Source: Candidatus Pelagibacter ubique HIMB140
Lineage (GTDB): Bacteria > Pseudomonadota > Alphaproteobacteria > Pelagibacterales > Pelagibacteraceae
Direction of reading: 5' to 3'
Assembly: GCF_025558165.1 (NCBI RefSeq)
Contig: NZ_LAMZ01000001.1
Coordinates: 248,001-312,000 of the forward strand
Length of the DNA: 64,000 bases
The translations under genes and the position numbers were made by a program. Below, in pieces: positions 1 to 9,346 of this stretch. The first letter of the stretch is position 1. Each line of letters begins with the position of its first letter. Below the pieces are notes generated by a model, which was not told where the DNA came from, did not search any database, and saw nothing but the letters and a program-made list of their open reading frames with translations.

Positions 1-249
1 TTAAATTTTAAAGATGCACTAATTGGTATTAACAACAGAAACTTAAAAACACTTAAAACAGATATAAATACAACCTATGATATTTATAATGTTGTAAAAA
101 ACCACAAAGGACCTCTAATTTCTGAAAGTGGTATTAAATCTAAAGAAGAATTATTGGAATTAAACAGTAAGACATCAATTAATACTTTTTTAATTGGTGA
201 ATCACTTTTGAAAAAATTGGATGAAAATTCAATTTTTTCAGTTTTGTAG
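1..249 (+). CDS. trpC: Indole-3-glycerol phosphate synthase, C-terminal part (cut by window edge)
   Basis: The open frame from base 1 to the TAG stop encodes about 82 residues that match the end of TrpC, which closes the indole ring in tryptophan synthesis. The family segment IGINNRNL is visible near the start, followed by LISESGI and a closing FLIGESLL helix, as expected for the last strands and helices of the TIM barrel. The N-terminal part lies outside the window. No terminator hairpin follows, and the next gene is lexA 89 bases downstream. Confidence 0.9.
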   Translation, partial: LNFKDALIGINNRNLKTLKTDINTTYDIYNVVKNHKGPLISESGIKSKEELLELNSKTSINTFLIGESLLKKLDENSIFSVL

Positions 250-299
250 TCAATTTAAGCCCTATTTTACTCACTTTTTTTAGTATTGTTAAAACAAAA

Positions 300-314
300 G
301 AACTTTTATAGAAC
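300..314. promoter_or_regulatory. LexA (SOS) box, perfect GAAC-N7-GAAC
   Basis: The sequence GAAC, seven bases, GAAC is the reverse complement of GTTC-N7-GTTC, the established LexA recognition pattern of alphaproteobacteria. It sits 25 bases before the lexA start codon and overlaps the likely promoter core (TTGTTA at 286-291, TATAGA at 307-312, 15-base spacer). Negative autoregulation of lexA is the expected function. The match is read directly; binding is inferred. Confidence 0.75.
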
Positions 315-321
315 ATATTTT

Positions 322-336
322 GTACGATATTTGTTC
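322..336. promoter_or_regulatory. Second, imperfect LexA box (GTAC-N7-GTTC)
   Basis: GTAC, seven bases, GTTC differs from the alphaproteobacterial LexA pattern at one position in the first half-site. It lies 8 bases after the perfect box and ends 2 bases before the lexA ATG, so bound repressor would also cover the translation start. This is probably a secondary operator. Confidence 0.5.
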
Positions 337-338
337 TT

Positions 339-1016
339 ATGCTAACAAAAAAACAAAAAAACCTGCTTTTATTTATCAACAAGAAGTTGAGAAGCTCTGG
401 TGTATCTCCTTCTTACGAAGAGATGAAACAATCTCTAAACTTAAAATCAAAATCAGGTATTCATAGATTGATTAGCGCCTTAGAAGAAAGAGGATTTATT
501 AAAAGATTAGCTCATAAAGCAAGAGCTTTAGAAGTGGTAAAATTGCCAGAAACAGCTTCAGCAAACGATATTTACAATAGTTTTTCACCAAGTGTTATCA
601 AAGGTGGTTTAGACGAAGAAATTAACAATTCAGATGAAATGGAAGTGCCAGTATTAGGAAAAATTGCAGCAGGTACTCCTGTAGAAGCAATACAAAATGA
701 AGTTTCAAGAATACCATTACCAAATAATTTAGAAAAAAATGGAGATTATTTTGGATTGAAAGTTCAAGGAGACTCAATGATTGAAGCTGGAATCCACGAG
801 GGAGATACGGTTATTATTAAAAGAACAGATACAGCAGATAATGGAAAAATTGTAGTAGCATTAATTGACGAACACGAAGCAATGTTAAAAAGAATTCGTA
901 AAAAAGGTAAAGTTGTTGCATTGGAAAGTGCAAATAGAAACTATGAAACCAAAATATTTGGCCCCGATAGAGTAAAAGTTCAGGGTGTTTTGGTATCTTT
1001 ATATAGAAACTTCTAA
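339..1016 (+). CDS. lexA: LexA repressor, SOS response regulator
   Basis: LexA represses DNA-damage genes and cleaves itself when RecA is activated. The 225 residues show an N-terminal winged helix (residues 1-65, LTKKQKNLLLFI onward). A linker of about 35 residues follows, then the peptidase domain with the Ala111-Gly112 scissile bond (GKIAAGTP), Ser146 in GDSM and Lys184 in the AMLKRI segment, so all catalytic elements are present. The ATG at 339 directly follows the two LexA boxes and leaves almost no room for a Shine-Dalgarno sequence, so the 5' leader is very short. Only 22 bases separate it from gltX, which is probably co-transcribed. Confidence 0.95.
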   Translation: MLTKKQKNLLLFINKKLRSSGVSPSYEEMKQSLNLKSKSGIHRLISALEERGFIKRLAHKARALEVVKLPETASANDIYNSFSPSVIKGGLDEEINNSDEMEVPVLGKIAAGTPVEAIQNEVSRIPLPNNLEKNGDYFGLKVQGDSMIEAGIHEGDTVIIKRTDTADNGKIVVALIDEHEAMLKRIRKKGKVVALESANRNYETKIFGPDRVKVQGVLVSLYRNF

Positions 1017-1038
1017 AAAAATAGTCTAAACATCTCTG

Positions 1039-2436
1039 ATGTCAAAAGTAGCAACTCGTTTTGCTCCCTCTCCTACTGGGGCTCTTCATATTGGTGGTGT
1101 TAGAACTGCATTGTTTAATTGGTTATATTCAAAAAATCAAAAAGGGACTTTTCATTTAAGAATTGAAGATACTGACAAAGAAAGATCGAAAGAAGAACAC
1201 AAAATACAAATAATTAAATCCTTAAATTGGTTAGGAATAAAACATGATGGTGAAGAATATATTCAGTCAACAAAAATTGATGATCATGTAAAAATTGTAC
1301 ACGAATTATTAAAAAATGGATTTGCTTATAAATGTTACTGTTCACCTGAAGAGATAGAAGAGCAAAAAAAAAGGGCTAGACAAAAAAAGATACCTTATAT
1401 TTACAACAGAAAATGGAGGGATGCAGAAGAAAAGGATGCTCCTAAAGAAATTAAACCTGTAATTAGATTTAAAAGTAAAATTGAAGGAAGTTCAATTCTT
1501 AAAGATTTGGTTCAAGGTGATGTTGAAATAGAAAACAGCACAATTGAAGATTTTGTAATATTAAGAAATGATGGAACTCCAACTTATAATTTATCAGCAA
1601 CTGTAGATGATCATGAAATGGGAATGACACACATAATTAGGGGAGATGACCATAAAATAAATACCTTCAAACAAATTCAAATTTATGAAGTAATGAAATG
1701 GGATGTACCACTGTTTGCCCACATACCTTTAATTCACACAATAGAAGGTAAAAAATTATCTAAGAGAGATAATGCTTCAACATTAGATGACTATTCAAAA
1801 ATTGGAATTATGCCTGATGCTTTAAGGAATTATTTACTAAGACTAGGATGGTCATATCAAGACAAAGAAATATTTACTTTAGAGGAAAGTATTAAATTTT
1901 TTAACTTAGAGGGTATTGGTAAATCACCATCAAAATTAGATATGAGCCGTATTTTATCAATGAATGAACATTATATCAAAAATATTGATGAAAATGATCT
2001 TTACGATCATCTTTTTAGATATTGTGAAGAATATAAAGATAAAATTGATACAGAAAAAGCAACAAAAATAAAATCATCTTTAGTATTTTTAAAAAACAAA
2101 GCAAAAACACTGGAAGAAATATTTAATAATGCAAAATATATTATTAACGATGAAGTTAATTTTAATGAAAATGATTTAAAACTAATTGACGATAAATCAA
2201 AAAAAATAATTAATGAATTTCAAGATGAAATTAAAAACTTAGAAAGTTTAACTAGAGATAATTTAGAACCAATAGTTAACAACTTGATAAAAAAACATGA
2301 AACAAATTTCAAAGGTGTAGGTCAACCGTTAAGAGTAGCTCTAACAGGATCTAAATTTGGTCCAGGTCTATATGATATTGTTATATCTTTAGGTAAAGCA
2401 GATGTTGAAAAAAGGTTAAGAAAGATAATTAATTAA
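1039..2436 (+). CDS. gltX: Glutamyl-tRNA synthetase
   Basis: Charges tRNA-Glu, and in many alphaproteobacteria lacking GlnRS also tRNA-Gln for later amidation. This 465-residue class I synthetase has the HIGH-type motif at residues 17-20 (HIGG within PSPTGALHIGG) and the KMSKS-type loop as KLSKR at 239-243. RIEDTDKERS and the C-terminal helical anticodon-binding region ending in GPGLYDIVISLG are typical of bacterial GluRS. The last 21 bases overlap the end of lpxB on the opposite strand. Confidence 0.95.
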   Translation: MSKVATRFAPSPTGALHIGGVRTALFNWLYSKNQKGTFHLRIEDTDKERSKEEHKIQIIKSLNWLGIKHDGEEYIQSTKIDDHVKIVHELLKNGFAYKCYCSPEEIEEQKKRARQKKIPYIYNRKWRDAEEKDAPKEIKPVIRFKSKIEGSSILKDLVQGDVEIENSTIEDFVILRNDGTPTYNLSATVDDHEMGMTHIIRGDDHKINTFKQIQIYEVMKWDVPLFAHIPLIHTIEGKKLSKRDNASTLDDYSKIGIMPDALRNYLLRLGWSYQDKEIFTLEESIKFFNLEGIGKSPSKLDMSRILSMNEHYIKNIDENDLYDHLFRYCEEYKDKIDTEKATKIKSSLVFLKNKAKTLEEIFNNAKYIINDEVNFNENDLKLIDDKSKKIINEFQDEIKNLESLTRDNLEPIVNNLIKKHETNFKGVGQPLRVALTGSKFGPGLYDIVISLGKADVEKRLRKIIN

Positions 2437-3549
2437 GATTGAACTTGCCTCACCAGCAGATGAAGTTTTAGACCTGATACCCTCTAAAGTTTTAGAGGAG
2501 TCACTTACTTGTTTTTTCATCAACTCGGGATTTTTAAGAAAATAAATAACAGACCTATATATTTCATCTGCGTTACATTCTTTTTGAAGTAATTCAGGAA
2601 TTACCTCTCGATTATTAATTATGTTTATAATATTTGCAAATTTTACATTAACTAACATTTTAAAAATCATAAAATTAATAAAACTAAGTTTATAAACAAT
2701 AATTGATGGAACATTAAAATTACAAATTTGCAATGAAACCGTTCCAGATTTAGAAACAGCAAAAATAGATTTAGACAAAATTTCAGATTTAATATTTTCT
2801 TCAAAAACGATATCAATATTGTCAAAGTTATATTTTTTTACATATTCTAAAATTAAACTTTTATTTTCTTCGGTTGCATGAATATAAAAAAAATATTCAT
2901 TATGTTTATTGTTCATTAATTTAATAAAATCCAATAATATAGGTAGCAAAACATTAATTTCAAAATTTCTGCTACCAGGAAATATAGATATTATTTTTTT
3001 ATTTTTAGGTAAAATATTGTCAATATTTGTTTTGTTGTTTTGATTTCTTTCTATCAGAGGATGTCCAACAAAAGTATTATTAATATTTTCTTCATCAAAG
3101 TATTTTTTTTCGAATTCAAATAACAAAAGAATGTGATCAATAAATTTTTTAATTTTTTTAACTCTATTCTTTCGCCATACCCATACTTGAGGTGCTACAT
3201 AATGAATTGTTTTAATGTTGCTGTTTATTTTTTTAACCTTTTCTGCTACTCGTAAAGTAAAATCAGGACTATCTACACTTAGCAATATATCAGGGTTAAA
3301 TTTTACTATTTCTTCTACAGTTTTATTTATTTTTGATTTAATTCTAAAAATATTAAGTAATACACTTGTAAAACCTAAGTATGTAATTTCCTTCAAATCA
3401 TAAATAGATTTAATTCCCTGATTCTTTAAGTGAGTACCTCCAACAGATAAATATTCAATTTCAGAATTTTCTAATTTTAATCTTGAAATTATAGTTGATG
3501 CAAGTTTGTCTCCTGATGGTTCGCCTGTTAATACAAAGATTTTTTTCAT
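2416..3549 (-). CDS. lpxB: Lipid-A-disaccharide synthase
   Basis: A family GT19 glycosyltransferase that joins UDP-2,3-diacylglucosamine and lipid X to form the lipid A disaccharide at the inner membrane. The 377 residues begin with the signature TGEPSGDKLAS. They contain HYVAPQVWVWR near residue 118, FVGHPL, FPGSR and the late nucleotide-binding segment SKSGTVSLQ. It is the last gene of the lipid A cluster. Its start overlaps the lpxI stop by 4 bases (ATGA), and its 3' end converges with and overlaps gltX. Confidence 0.95.
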   Translation of the reverse strand: MKKIFVLTGEPSGDKLASTIISRLKLENSEIEYLSVGGTHLKNQGIKSIYDLKEITYLGFTSVLLNIFRIKSKINKTVEEIVKFNPDILLSVDSPDFTLRVAEKVKKINSNIKTIHYVAPQVWVWRKNRVKKIKKFIDHILLLFEFEKKYFDEENINNTFVGHPLIERNQNNKTNIDNILPKNKKIISIFPGSRNFEINVLLPILLDFIKLMNNKHNEYFFYIHATEENKSLILEYVKKYNFDNIDIVFEENIKSEILSKSIFAVSKSGTVSLQICNFNVPSIIVYKLSFINFMIFKMLVNVKFANIINIINNREVIPELLQKECNADEIYRSVIYFLKNPELMKKQVSDSSKTLEGIRSKTSSAGEASSILINYLS

Positions 3550-4331
3550 ATAACTTTAACAAAAATTTTGTTCTTATTTGCAAAATTTAATACTTCTTTC
3601 TTATCGAGGAAAATATTCTTTTTAGATTTTAAAACGAGACCCTTTAATCCATATTTTTTAATATCTTTTAAAGTTTGCAAACCGATAGTTGGTAAATCCA
3701 TTCTTAAATCTTGTTTATTTTTAGGTAATTTTATTAATATGCCTTGTGAATTTTTCTTTACTTTTGAAAGCATTTTTTTTGTCCCTTGCCTTCCCTCTTT
3801 TGCAATTATTTTTTCATCTTTGACAACTAAAGCCTGTATATGGTCTAAGCTATTAATTTTATTAAAATAATTTTTAGCTTTTTCAATTGAGCTGTTATCC
3901 TTCTTGTTAGGCTTAGTTTTCGTATAGTTTCCTTTTTTAAGAGATAGTTCTGGATTAAAGTAAATAGAACTAATTACTTTTATACCCTCATTTGCAAGGA
4001 TATTAATTATTGATTTGATAATCGCAGCATCACCAACTTTGGAAGCTCTAATTACACTTGGCATATAGTAAATACCTTTTAAATCTAATCTAAGAGAAGT
4101 AAAATTAGGTTTAGCTATTTTGCCAGCAAATAATACTTTTTTACAATTTTTCTCTTTAATTAAATTTATTATTTGTCCAAATTTTCCAATACTTATTCTG
4201 TAAGAGTTTTTATCTTTAAGAAATTTATTATTTTTTGAAAAATCGATAACAAAATATTCTTTTTTTAATTTTTTTATTTTATTTAAAACTATTTCAGGAA
4301 AATCTGTATCACCTAAAAACAAACCAATCAT
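3546..4331 (-). CDS. lpxI: UDP-2,3-diacylglucosamine diphosphatase, LpxI type
   Basis: LpxI (the former DUF1009 family) hydrolyses UDP-2,3-diacylglucosamine to lipid X; alphaproteobacteria commonly use it in place of LpxH. The 261 residues start with the GLFLGDTDFP segment. They show the conserved LFAGKIAKP near residue 66 and KVGDAAIIKSI near 105, and end with DLPTIGLQTLK. The loop usually written EG-x-x-GTD reads EGRQGTKKM here, a modest departure from the versions I know. Its place between lpxA and lpxB agrees with the function. Confidence 0.88.
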   Translation of the reverse strand: MIGLFLGDTDFPEIVLNKIKKLKKEYFVIDFSKNNKFLKDKNSYRISIGKFGQIINLIKEKNCKKVLFAGKIAKPNFTSLRLDLKGIYYMPSVIRASKVGDAAIIKSIINILANEGIKVISSIYFNPELSLKKGNYTKTKPNKKDNSSIEKAKNYFNKINSLDHIQALVVKDEKIIAKEGRQGTKKMLSKVKKNSQGILIKLPKNKQDLRMDLPTIGLQTLKDIKKYGLKGLVLKSKKNIFLDKKEVLNFANKNKIFVKVI

Positions 4332-4332
4332 T

Positions 4333-5115
4333 TTATTTTGAAAAAGGTGTGCAAATTGGTCTTTTTTTATCTTTTTCTATAAAATTAACTACCTCGGAAA
4401 CTAATTCATTTTTTCGTAAATCATTTGATAAACTACTCAAATTTTCTGTCAAATTCTCATTCTTAAATATTGTTTTATAAGCTTCACTAAGGGATAATAT
4501 TTCTTTATTTGGAATATTTTTTCTTCTCAAACCAATTAAATTTAATCCTTGCAATTTACTTCTGTTTCCATGCGCTATACCATATGGTATCACGTCTCTT
4601 ACTACACCACACATACCGCCTATCATTGCAAATTTACCAACTCTAGTAAATTGTTGTACAGCTGAATTGCCACCAATTATGGCATTATCATCTACATGAG
4701 CATGACCCCCCAACGGAACATTATTTGCTAAAATAACATTATCACCAACTATACAGTCATGAGCAATATGAGAGGAAACCATAAAAAGACAATTATTGCC
4801 GACTATAGTTTTGCCACCACCGCCTTCGGTGCCTGGATTAATGGTTACATACTCTCTTATTTTATTGTTATCACCTATCTCTAATAATGTTTTTTCACCT
4901 TTAAATTTTAAATCTTGTGGATCATTTCCTATTGATGCAAATGGATAAATTTGATTATTTTTACCTATACTTGTATTGCCGGTGATATTAACATGAGATT
5001 GTACAACAGAACCTTCTCCAATTTCTACATCAGGGCCAATTATAGAATAAGGTCCTATTTTTACATTTTTAGAGATTTTAGCATTTGAATCAATAATTGC
5101 AGTTTTGTGTATCAT
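4333..5115 (-). CDS. lpxA: Acyl-ACP--UDP-N-acetylglucosamine O-acyltransferase
   Basis: Catalyses the first step of lipid A synthesis, 3-O-acylation of UDP-GlcNAc. The 260 residues form left-handed beta-helix hexapeptide repeats (for example IGPYSIIGPDVEIG, VGDNVILANNVPLGGHAHV) followed by an alpha-helical C-terminus. The catalytic histidine region reads SHIAHDCIVGDN near residue 120. It starts within the last 4 bases of lpxD and ends 1 base before lpxI, which indicates translational coupling. Confidence 0.95.
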   Translation of the reverse strand: MIHKTAIIDSNAKISKNVKIGPYSIIGPDVEIGEGSVVQSHVNITGNTSIGKNNQIYPFASIGNDPQDLKFKGEKTLLEIGDNNKIREYVTINPGTEGGGGKTIVGNNCLFMVSSHIAHDCIVGDNVILANNVPLGGHAHVDDNAIIGGNSAVQQFTRVGKFAMIGGMCGVVRDVIPYGIAHGNRSKLQGLNLIGLRRKNIPNKEILSLSEAYKTIFKNENLTENLSSLSNDLRKNELVSEVVNFIEKDKKRPICTPFSK

Positions 5116-6092
5116 TTATTACCTCTTAAAAAATCTCTTATATTTTTTGCTGGATAACCCATTACTTTTGTATTGTCGGGAATATTTTTTATTACACCAG
5201 AGCCACCTCCTATTTCTACATTATTGCCAATTTTAATATGTCCAGAAATTCCTGCTTGGCCACCTATTTTTACATTTGAACCAATAATTGAGCTACCAGC
5301 AATTCCTACCTGACCAGCTATAATAGAATTTTCTCCTACTTTAACATTATGAGCTATATGTATTTGATTATCCAAATATGTATTTTTGCCAATAACAGTA
5401 TTCGACATCGAACCTCTATCGATAGTCGATCCACAACCTATTTCACAATTTTCCTCAATAATTACAATACCAATATGCGGATATCTTAAATTTTTATTTT
5501 TATTTGGAAAGAAACCAAAACCATGCTTTCCAACAACGCAATTATCTAAAACTTTTACGTTATTACTTATTAGTGAATTTCTTATTATTGTATTGGAACC
5601 TATTGAGCAATTGTCTCCGATAGAAACATTTTTTTCAATTATTGTATTATGACCAATCTTACAATTTGTACCTAATGATACATTTTTTCCAATCAATACA
5701 TTCTTACCAGAAACTACTTTATCTTTAAAATATGTTTCTTGAATATCAATTGCACTATCATCAAAATCATCATTGATAGCATCTGGATAAAACATTGAAG
5801 TAATCTTAGACACACTCACTAATACATTTTCAACAGCTAGAGGGATACAAGATTTAGGAAGTTCATCTTTCAAAGAATCTGTGGTAATGCAATAAGAGGC
5901 CTTTGTCAGTTTAGCTAATTCTTTATATTTTTTTGAATGTAAAAATGTAATGTCAGAATTATTTGAACTGTATAAATCCTTTATATCTTTTACTTTAGTA
6001 TCTGATTCCACAGATACATTTTTAATGTCTAGAAAATTTAAAATATCTCCAATTAAAAAAGGTCCTCTATTTTTAAAGAAAGGATTTGACAT
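5112..6092 (-). CDS. lpxD: UDP-3-O-acylglucosamine N-acyltransferase
   Basis: Adds the N-linked acyl chain in the third committed lipid A step. Of 326 residues, the first ~100 form the uridine-binding domain. They are followed by hexapeptide repeats with the catalytic-histidine segment YLDNQIHIAHNVKVG around residue 240 and GQVGIAGS after it. The gene follows fabZ rather than preceding it, unlike the E. coli order skp-lpxD-fabZ-lpxA. Fifty-one bases separate it from fabZ, the largest gap in this cluster. Confidence 0.95.
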   Translation of the reverse strand: MSNPFFKNRGPFLIGDILNFLDIKNVSVESDTKVKDIKDLYSSNNSDITFLHSKKYKELAKLTKASYCITTDSLKDELPKSCIPLAVENVLVSVSKITSMFYPDAINDDFDDSAIDIQETYFKDKVVSGKNVLIGKNVSLGTNCKIGHNTIIEKNVSIGDNCSIGSNTIIRNSLISNNVKVLDNCVVGKHGFGFFPNKNKNLRYPHIGIVIIEENCEIGCGSTIDRGSMSNTVIGKNTYLDNQIHIAHNVKVGENSIIAGQVGIAGSSIIGSNVKIGGQAGISGHIKIGNNVEIGGGSGVIKNIPDNTKVMGYPAKNIRDFLRGNK

Positions 6093-6143
6093 ATTTGCTT
6101 TTAACAGAGCAACTATGTTAAAGTTATCAATATTTATTGCTAT

Positions 6144-6590
6144 TTATTTCTTGTCTACAATTGTAGCTGACCAAATTGCATCAGCCATTTTAACCTCATT
6201 AACAAAAGCTTCACCTTTGTATTTCCAAACTCTACCATGAGATCTTATGGCCTCGATTTTTAATATTAATTTACAGTCAGGTATAACAGGATTTCTAAAC
6301 CTAGCTTTTTCTACTCCCATTAAAAATACAAGTTTATTTTCATAAGTTGATCTATCTAAACCATGAGCTGTTAATGCAGCGGCAGCTTGACCAAATGACT
6401 CAACAATTAACACTCCTGGCATGACTGGTTGTCCAGGAAAATGTCCCTGCACGAAAAAACTATCTTTTTTTACATTCAATATAGCTGTTGCTGAGGTTAG
6501 TTTTACTATATCATGCAACTCATCAATTAATAACATTGGCTCTCTATGAGGTAAGAGATCAATTATTTGTTTCTTATCTAACTTATCCAT
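6144..6590 (-). CDS. fabZ: 3-hydroxyacyl-ACP dehydratase FabZ
   Basis: Dehydrates 3-hydroxyacyl-ACP in fatty acid elongation and competes with LpxA for the same hydroxyacyl-ACP pool. The 148 residues have the hot-dog fold signature: LLPHREPMLLIDEL at the N-terminus, the active-site histidine in GHFPGQPVMPGVLIVE, and the catalytic glutamate in the same helix region. Length and motifs are normal. It lies 3 bases after the OmpH/Skp-like gene. Confidence 0.95.
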   Translation of the reverse strand: MDKLDKKQIIDLLPHREPMLLIDELHDIVKLTSATAILNVKKDSFFVQGHFPGQPVMPGVLIVESFGQAAAALTAHGLDRSTYENKLVFLMGVEKARFRNPVIPDCKLILKIEAIRSHGRVWKYKGEAFVNEVKMADAIWSATIVDKK

Positions 6591-6593
6591 ATT

Positions 6594-7106
6594 TTAGTTT
6601 GTTTCTGAATTTATAATAATTAATATTTCATTAGTTATGTCAACATTAGAGTTGCCCATAAATATTTTTTTTTTGTCTAACAAAATACCTATAGAGTTCT
6701 CATCCATATAATTTTTAATAATTGGTGAAATTTTATTAAAAAAATTTGATAACTCTTTATCTCTATATTCACTGAATTTATTTACTAATAAATTTTTTTC
6801 TTTTCTAAAATCATCAATTTTATTTCTTAATAATAAAATTTCTTTATTATAAGCTTCTTTAGAAATTATTTTTTGTTTATTTTTAGTTTCATTTTCAAGT
6901 TTAGCCAATTCTTCACTTTTTTTTTTTAATAGTTCAATATTTTGTTTATCTAATTTATTAAGATTATCTAAAATTAATTTTCCCGAATTTGAATTTTGTA
7001 TCAAGTAATCTAAATCTATGATTGCAATTTTATTATTAGCAAAACTATTTGCCGTAATGAAAAGAAAAATTAAACTAAAAAATAAAAATTTTAAATTTTT
7101 AAGCAT
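6594..7106 (-). CDS. skp: OmpH/Skp-family periplasmic chaperone
   Basis: Skp-type proteins hold unfolded outer-membrane proteins on the way to the BAM complex. This 170-residue protein has a signal peptide (positive start, hydrophobic core LKFLFFSLIFLFI, likely cleavage after SFA-N near residue 24) and the family opening KIAIIDLDYLIQNS. A long lysine/glutamate-rich stretch (about residues 50-110) is predicted to form the coiled-coil tentacles. It overlaps the bamA stop by one base, the usual neighbour order. Sequence identity in this family is low, so the call rests on architecture and position. Confidence 0.85.
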   Translation of the reverse strand: MLKNLKFLFFSLIFLFITANSFANNKIAIIDLDYLIQNSNSGKLILDNLNKLDKQNIELLKKKSEELAKLENETKNKQKIISKEAYNKEILLLRNKIDDFRKEKNLLVNKFSEYRDKELSNFFNKISPIIKNYMDENSIGILLDKKKIFMGNSNVDITNEILIIINSETN

Positions 7107-9346
7107 TAAAAAGTTGTTCCAATGTTGAACCTAAATGTTTCCTCAATATCAGTGTCCTCTTTAGTAATTACCTCGGTTAAAGAAAATGTCAAAGGTCCAA
7201 GTACAGTGTACCAATCAACGCCTAAACCTATAGCGCTTCTAATTTTACTTCCATCATTTATAGAAGAGTCATAATCAACACCCCAAATATTTGCAGCATC
7301 TATAAATAAAACTGCGTCTAGGTTTTGAATGTTAGTAAATAATTGGGGCAATGTTGTATTAAAGTTCACTGTTGATACAAAATTACCTCCAATAAAGTCA
7401 TTTCCATCTTTGGGACCAACTTTTCCACTTTCAAATCCTCTCAATCTTTTAGAAGGTACAAGTAATCTCTCTGTTAACTTGATATCATCTCCAGTTATAG
7501 AGTTTGCACTTTTTAACATTACAGAAAATGATGAAACATTATCTTCATATAATTCAGAAAAGATTTTGTAATCATATGTATTCGTTAAAGTATTATTTTC
7601 GCTTATTAATGGTAAATCAATATCATATTTTGAATAATACCCATCTGTAGTTTTAAATTTTTGGTTTCGTTTATCCAAAAAAAAGTCAAATTTTACAAAG
7701 GTGTCCCAATAATCACCTGTTTGCTTTTTTTGTCTTGCTGATGCAGTAGAATTAGTTTCAATTTTTTCATAAAAAGATCTTGTAGAAATTCCAAAATTAA
7801 AATCTTCAAATTGTTCGAAATCTGTACCAACTTCAAAGCCTGTTTTATTAGTTTTATAACCGCTCTTTTTTAGTCTGTCTATTTCTAGTGCTTGAATATT
7901 AAAGAAAACTGATTTGTCTGTATTATTAAATTTAGGATTTGTTACACTGAATTGTCCCTTAAATGTATCTGCAGTAACAGAGGCATTGGCATCTAAAGAC
8001 AACCCTTTACCTAAATAATTATTTTCTTTAATTCCTACAGCAATCGTACCTCCTGATGTTCCTAAACCAGCCCCGGCAGAAATCTCGCCAGTTGGTTTTT
8101 CTTCAACACTTATATTTACAATTTTTGAGTCTTTTTCTGAACCATCGACAACTTCAGAGTTTACAGTTTTAAAGAAATTTAAGCTTTTTAAATTGTTTAC
8201 AGATTTATTTAAAAGTATCTCATTATAGTTTCCGCCTTCATCAATTTCTAAATAATTTCTTATAACGTTTTCTCTAGTAATATTGTTTCCAAATATATTT
8301 ATTCGTTCAAGATTGTTTCTTGCAACTTGTTCAATTTTAAAATTGATATTAAGTTGATTTACTTCTAAATTTTCTTCTAAAGTAGCCTTGATGCTCTGAA
8401 ACTCCTCATTTATTGTAATTAAATCAATTTCATCTAAGATATTTTCAATATCCAAAATTGAGTAAGGTTGACCCTTTAAATCAAGTAATAAGTCGAAAAG
8501 AGATTTGTAGTTTTCCTTGTCAAAATCCGTAGGTAAAATGATATCCAAATCATTAAAATAAACTTTATCACCTGCGTTAATATTGTAAATAAGTTCAAAA
8601 TCGTCATCATTGATTAATTTGGCAAAAGAGGAATTAACTACAATATTGTAATATCCTTTATTTAGAAAAAAGTTTTTTAATAAACGCTTATCAAATTCAA
8701 TCAATTCTTCATTTAAAAATTTTTTATTGGATATAAATTTCCAAAATTTAGACTCTTCACTCACAATTACATCTCTTAATTTTTTATCTTTGAAAACTTT
8801 GTTTCCTATAAATGATATTTTGGTAATTTTGGCTCTTTTCCCTAAATCTATTTTATATGTTAAATCAACGTTGTTGTTGTCAAGTTTTTCAATATAGGGA
8901 GTTACTTCAGCAAAAAAAAATCCAAAATCTTTTAGAATTGTTTTAATTCTTTTAATCTCATCTGGTAATAATATTTTATTAAAAGCACTTCTTGGTTTTA
9001 ATTGATAGTTTTTTTCAATTGCTTGAAGGTATTTTTTTGCTTTTATTCCATCAATATTAATATTCTCAATTAATGGAAACTCTTTTACTGTTATGTTTAA
9101 AAGATTATTTTCAATCTTAATAGAAATGTTTTCAAAAAAATTTGTATTATAAAGATTTTTTATAACTTCATTTAATTGATAATCTGTCATATCTTGATTC
9201 AATTTTACACCTGAGAACATTATGATTGTACTATCAGGTATACGATTGTTACCTTTAACTTTAATTTCATTAACAACATCCGCAAAGACGCTAAATGAAA
9301 ATATATTGATATAAATAAGATTAATAATTAATAATTTTTTAAGCAT
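7106..9346 (-). CDS. bamA: Outer membrane protein assembly factor BamA
   Basis: The central Omp85 protein that folds beta-barrel proteins into the outer membrane. The 746 residues include a signal peptide (about 22 residues, ending FSVFADVV). POTRA repeats run to about residue 400, starting VNEIKVKGNNRIPDSTI, and the Omp85 barrel ends in the C-terminal phenylalanine (FRFNIGTTF). The RGF motif of the barrel lid loop is visible as LRGFESGKVGP around residue 640. rseP, which often precedes bamA, is missing; dxr ends only 10 bases upstream. Confidence 0.95.
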   Translation of the reverse strand: MLKKLLIINLIYINIFSFSVFADVVNEIKVKGNNRIPDSTIIMFSGVKLNQDMTDYQLNEVIKNLYNTNFFENISIKIENNLLNITVKEFPLIENINIDGIKAKKYLQAIEKNYQLKPRSAFNKILLPDEIKRIKTILKDFGFFFAEVTPYIEKLDNNNVDLTYKIDLGKRAKITKISFIGNKVFKDKKLRDVIVSEESKFWKFISNKKFLNEELIEFDKRLLKNFFLNKGYYNIVVNSSFAKLINDDDFELIYNINAGDKVYFNDLDIILPTDFDKENYKSLFDLLLDLKGQPYSILDIENILDEIDLITINEEFQSIKATLEENLEVNQLNINFKIEQVARNNLERINIFGNNITRENVIRNYLEIDEGGNYNEILLNKSVNNLKSLNFFKTVNSEVVDGSEKDSKIVNISVEEKPTGEISAGAGLGTSGGTIAVGIKENNYLGKGLSLDANASVTADTFKGQFSVTNPKFNNTDKSVFFNIQALEIDRLKKSGYKTNKTGFEVGTDFEQFEDFNFGISTRSFYEKIETNSTASARQKKQTGDYWDTFVKFDFFLDKRNQKFKTTDGYYSKYDIDLPLISENNTLTNTYDYKIFSELYEDNVSSFSVMLKSANSITGDDIKLTERLLVPSKRLRGFESGKVGPKDGNDFIGGNFVSTVNFNTTLPQLFTNIQNLDAVLFIDAANIWGVDYDSSINDGSKIRSAIGLGVDWYTVLGPLTFSLTEVITKEDTDIEETFRFNIGTTF

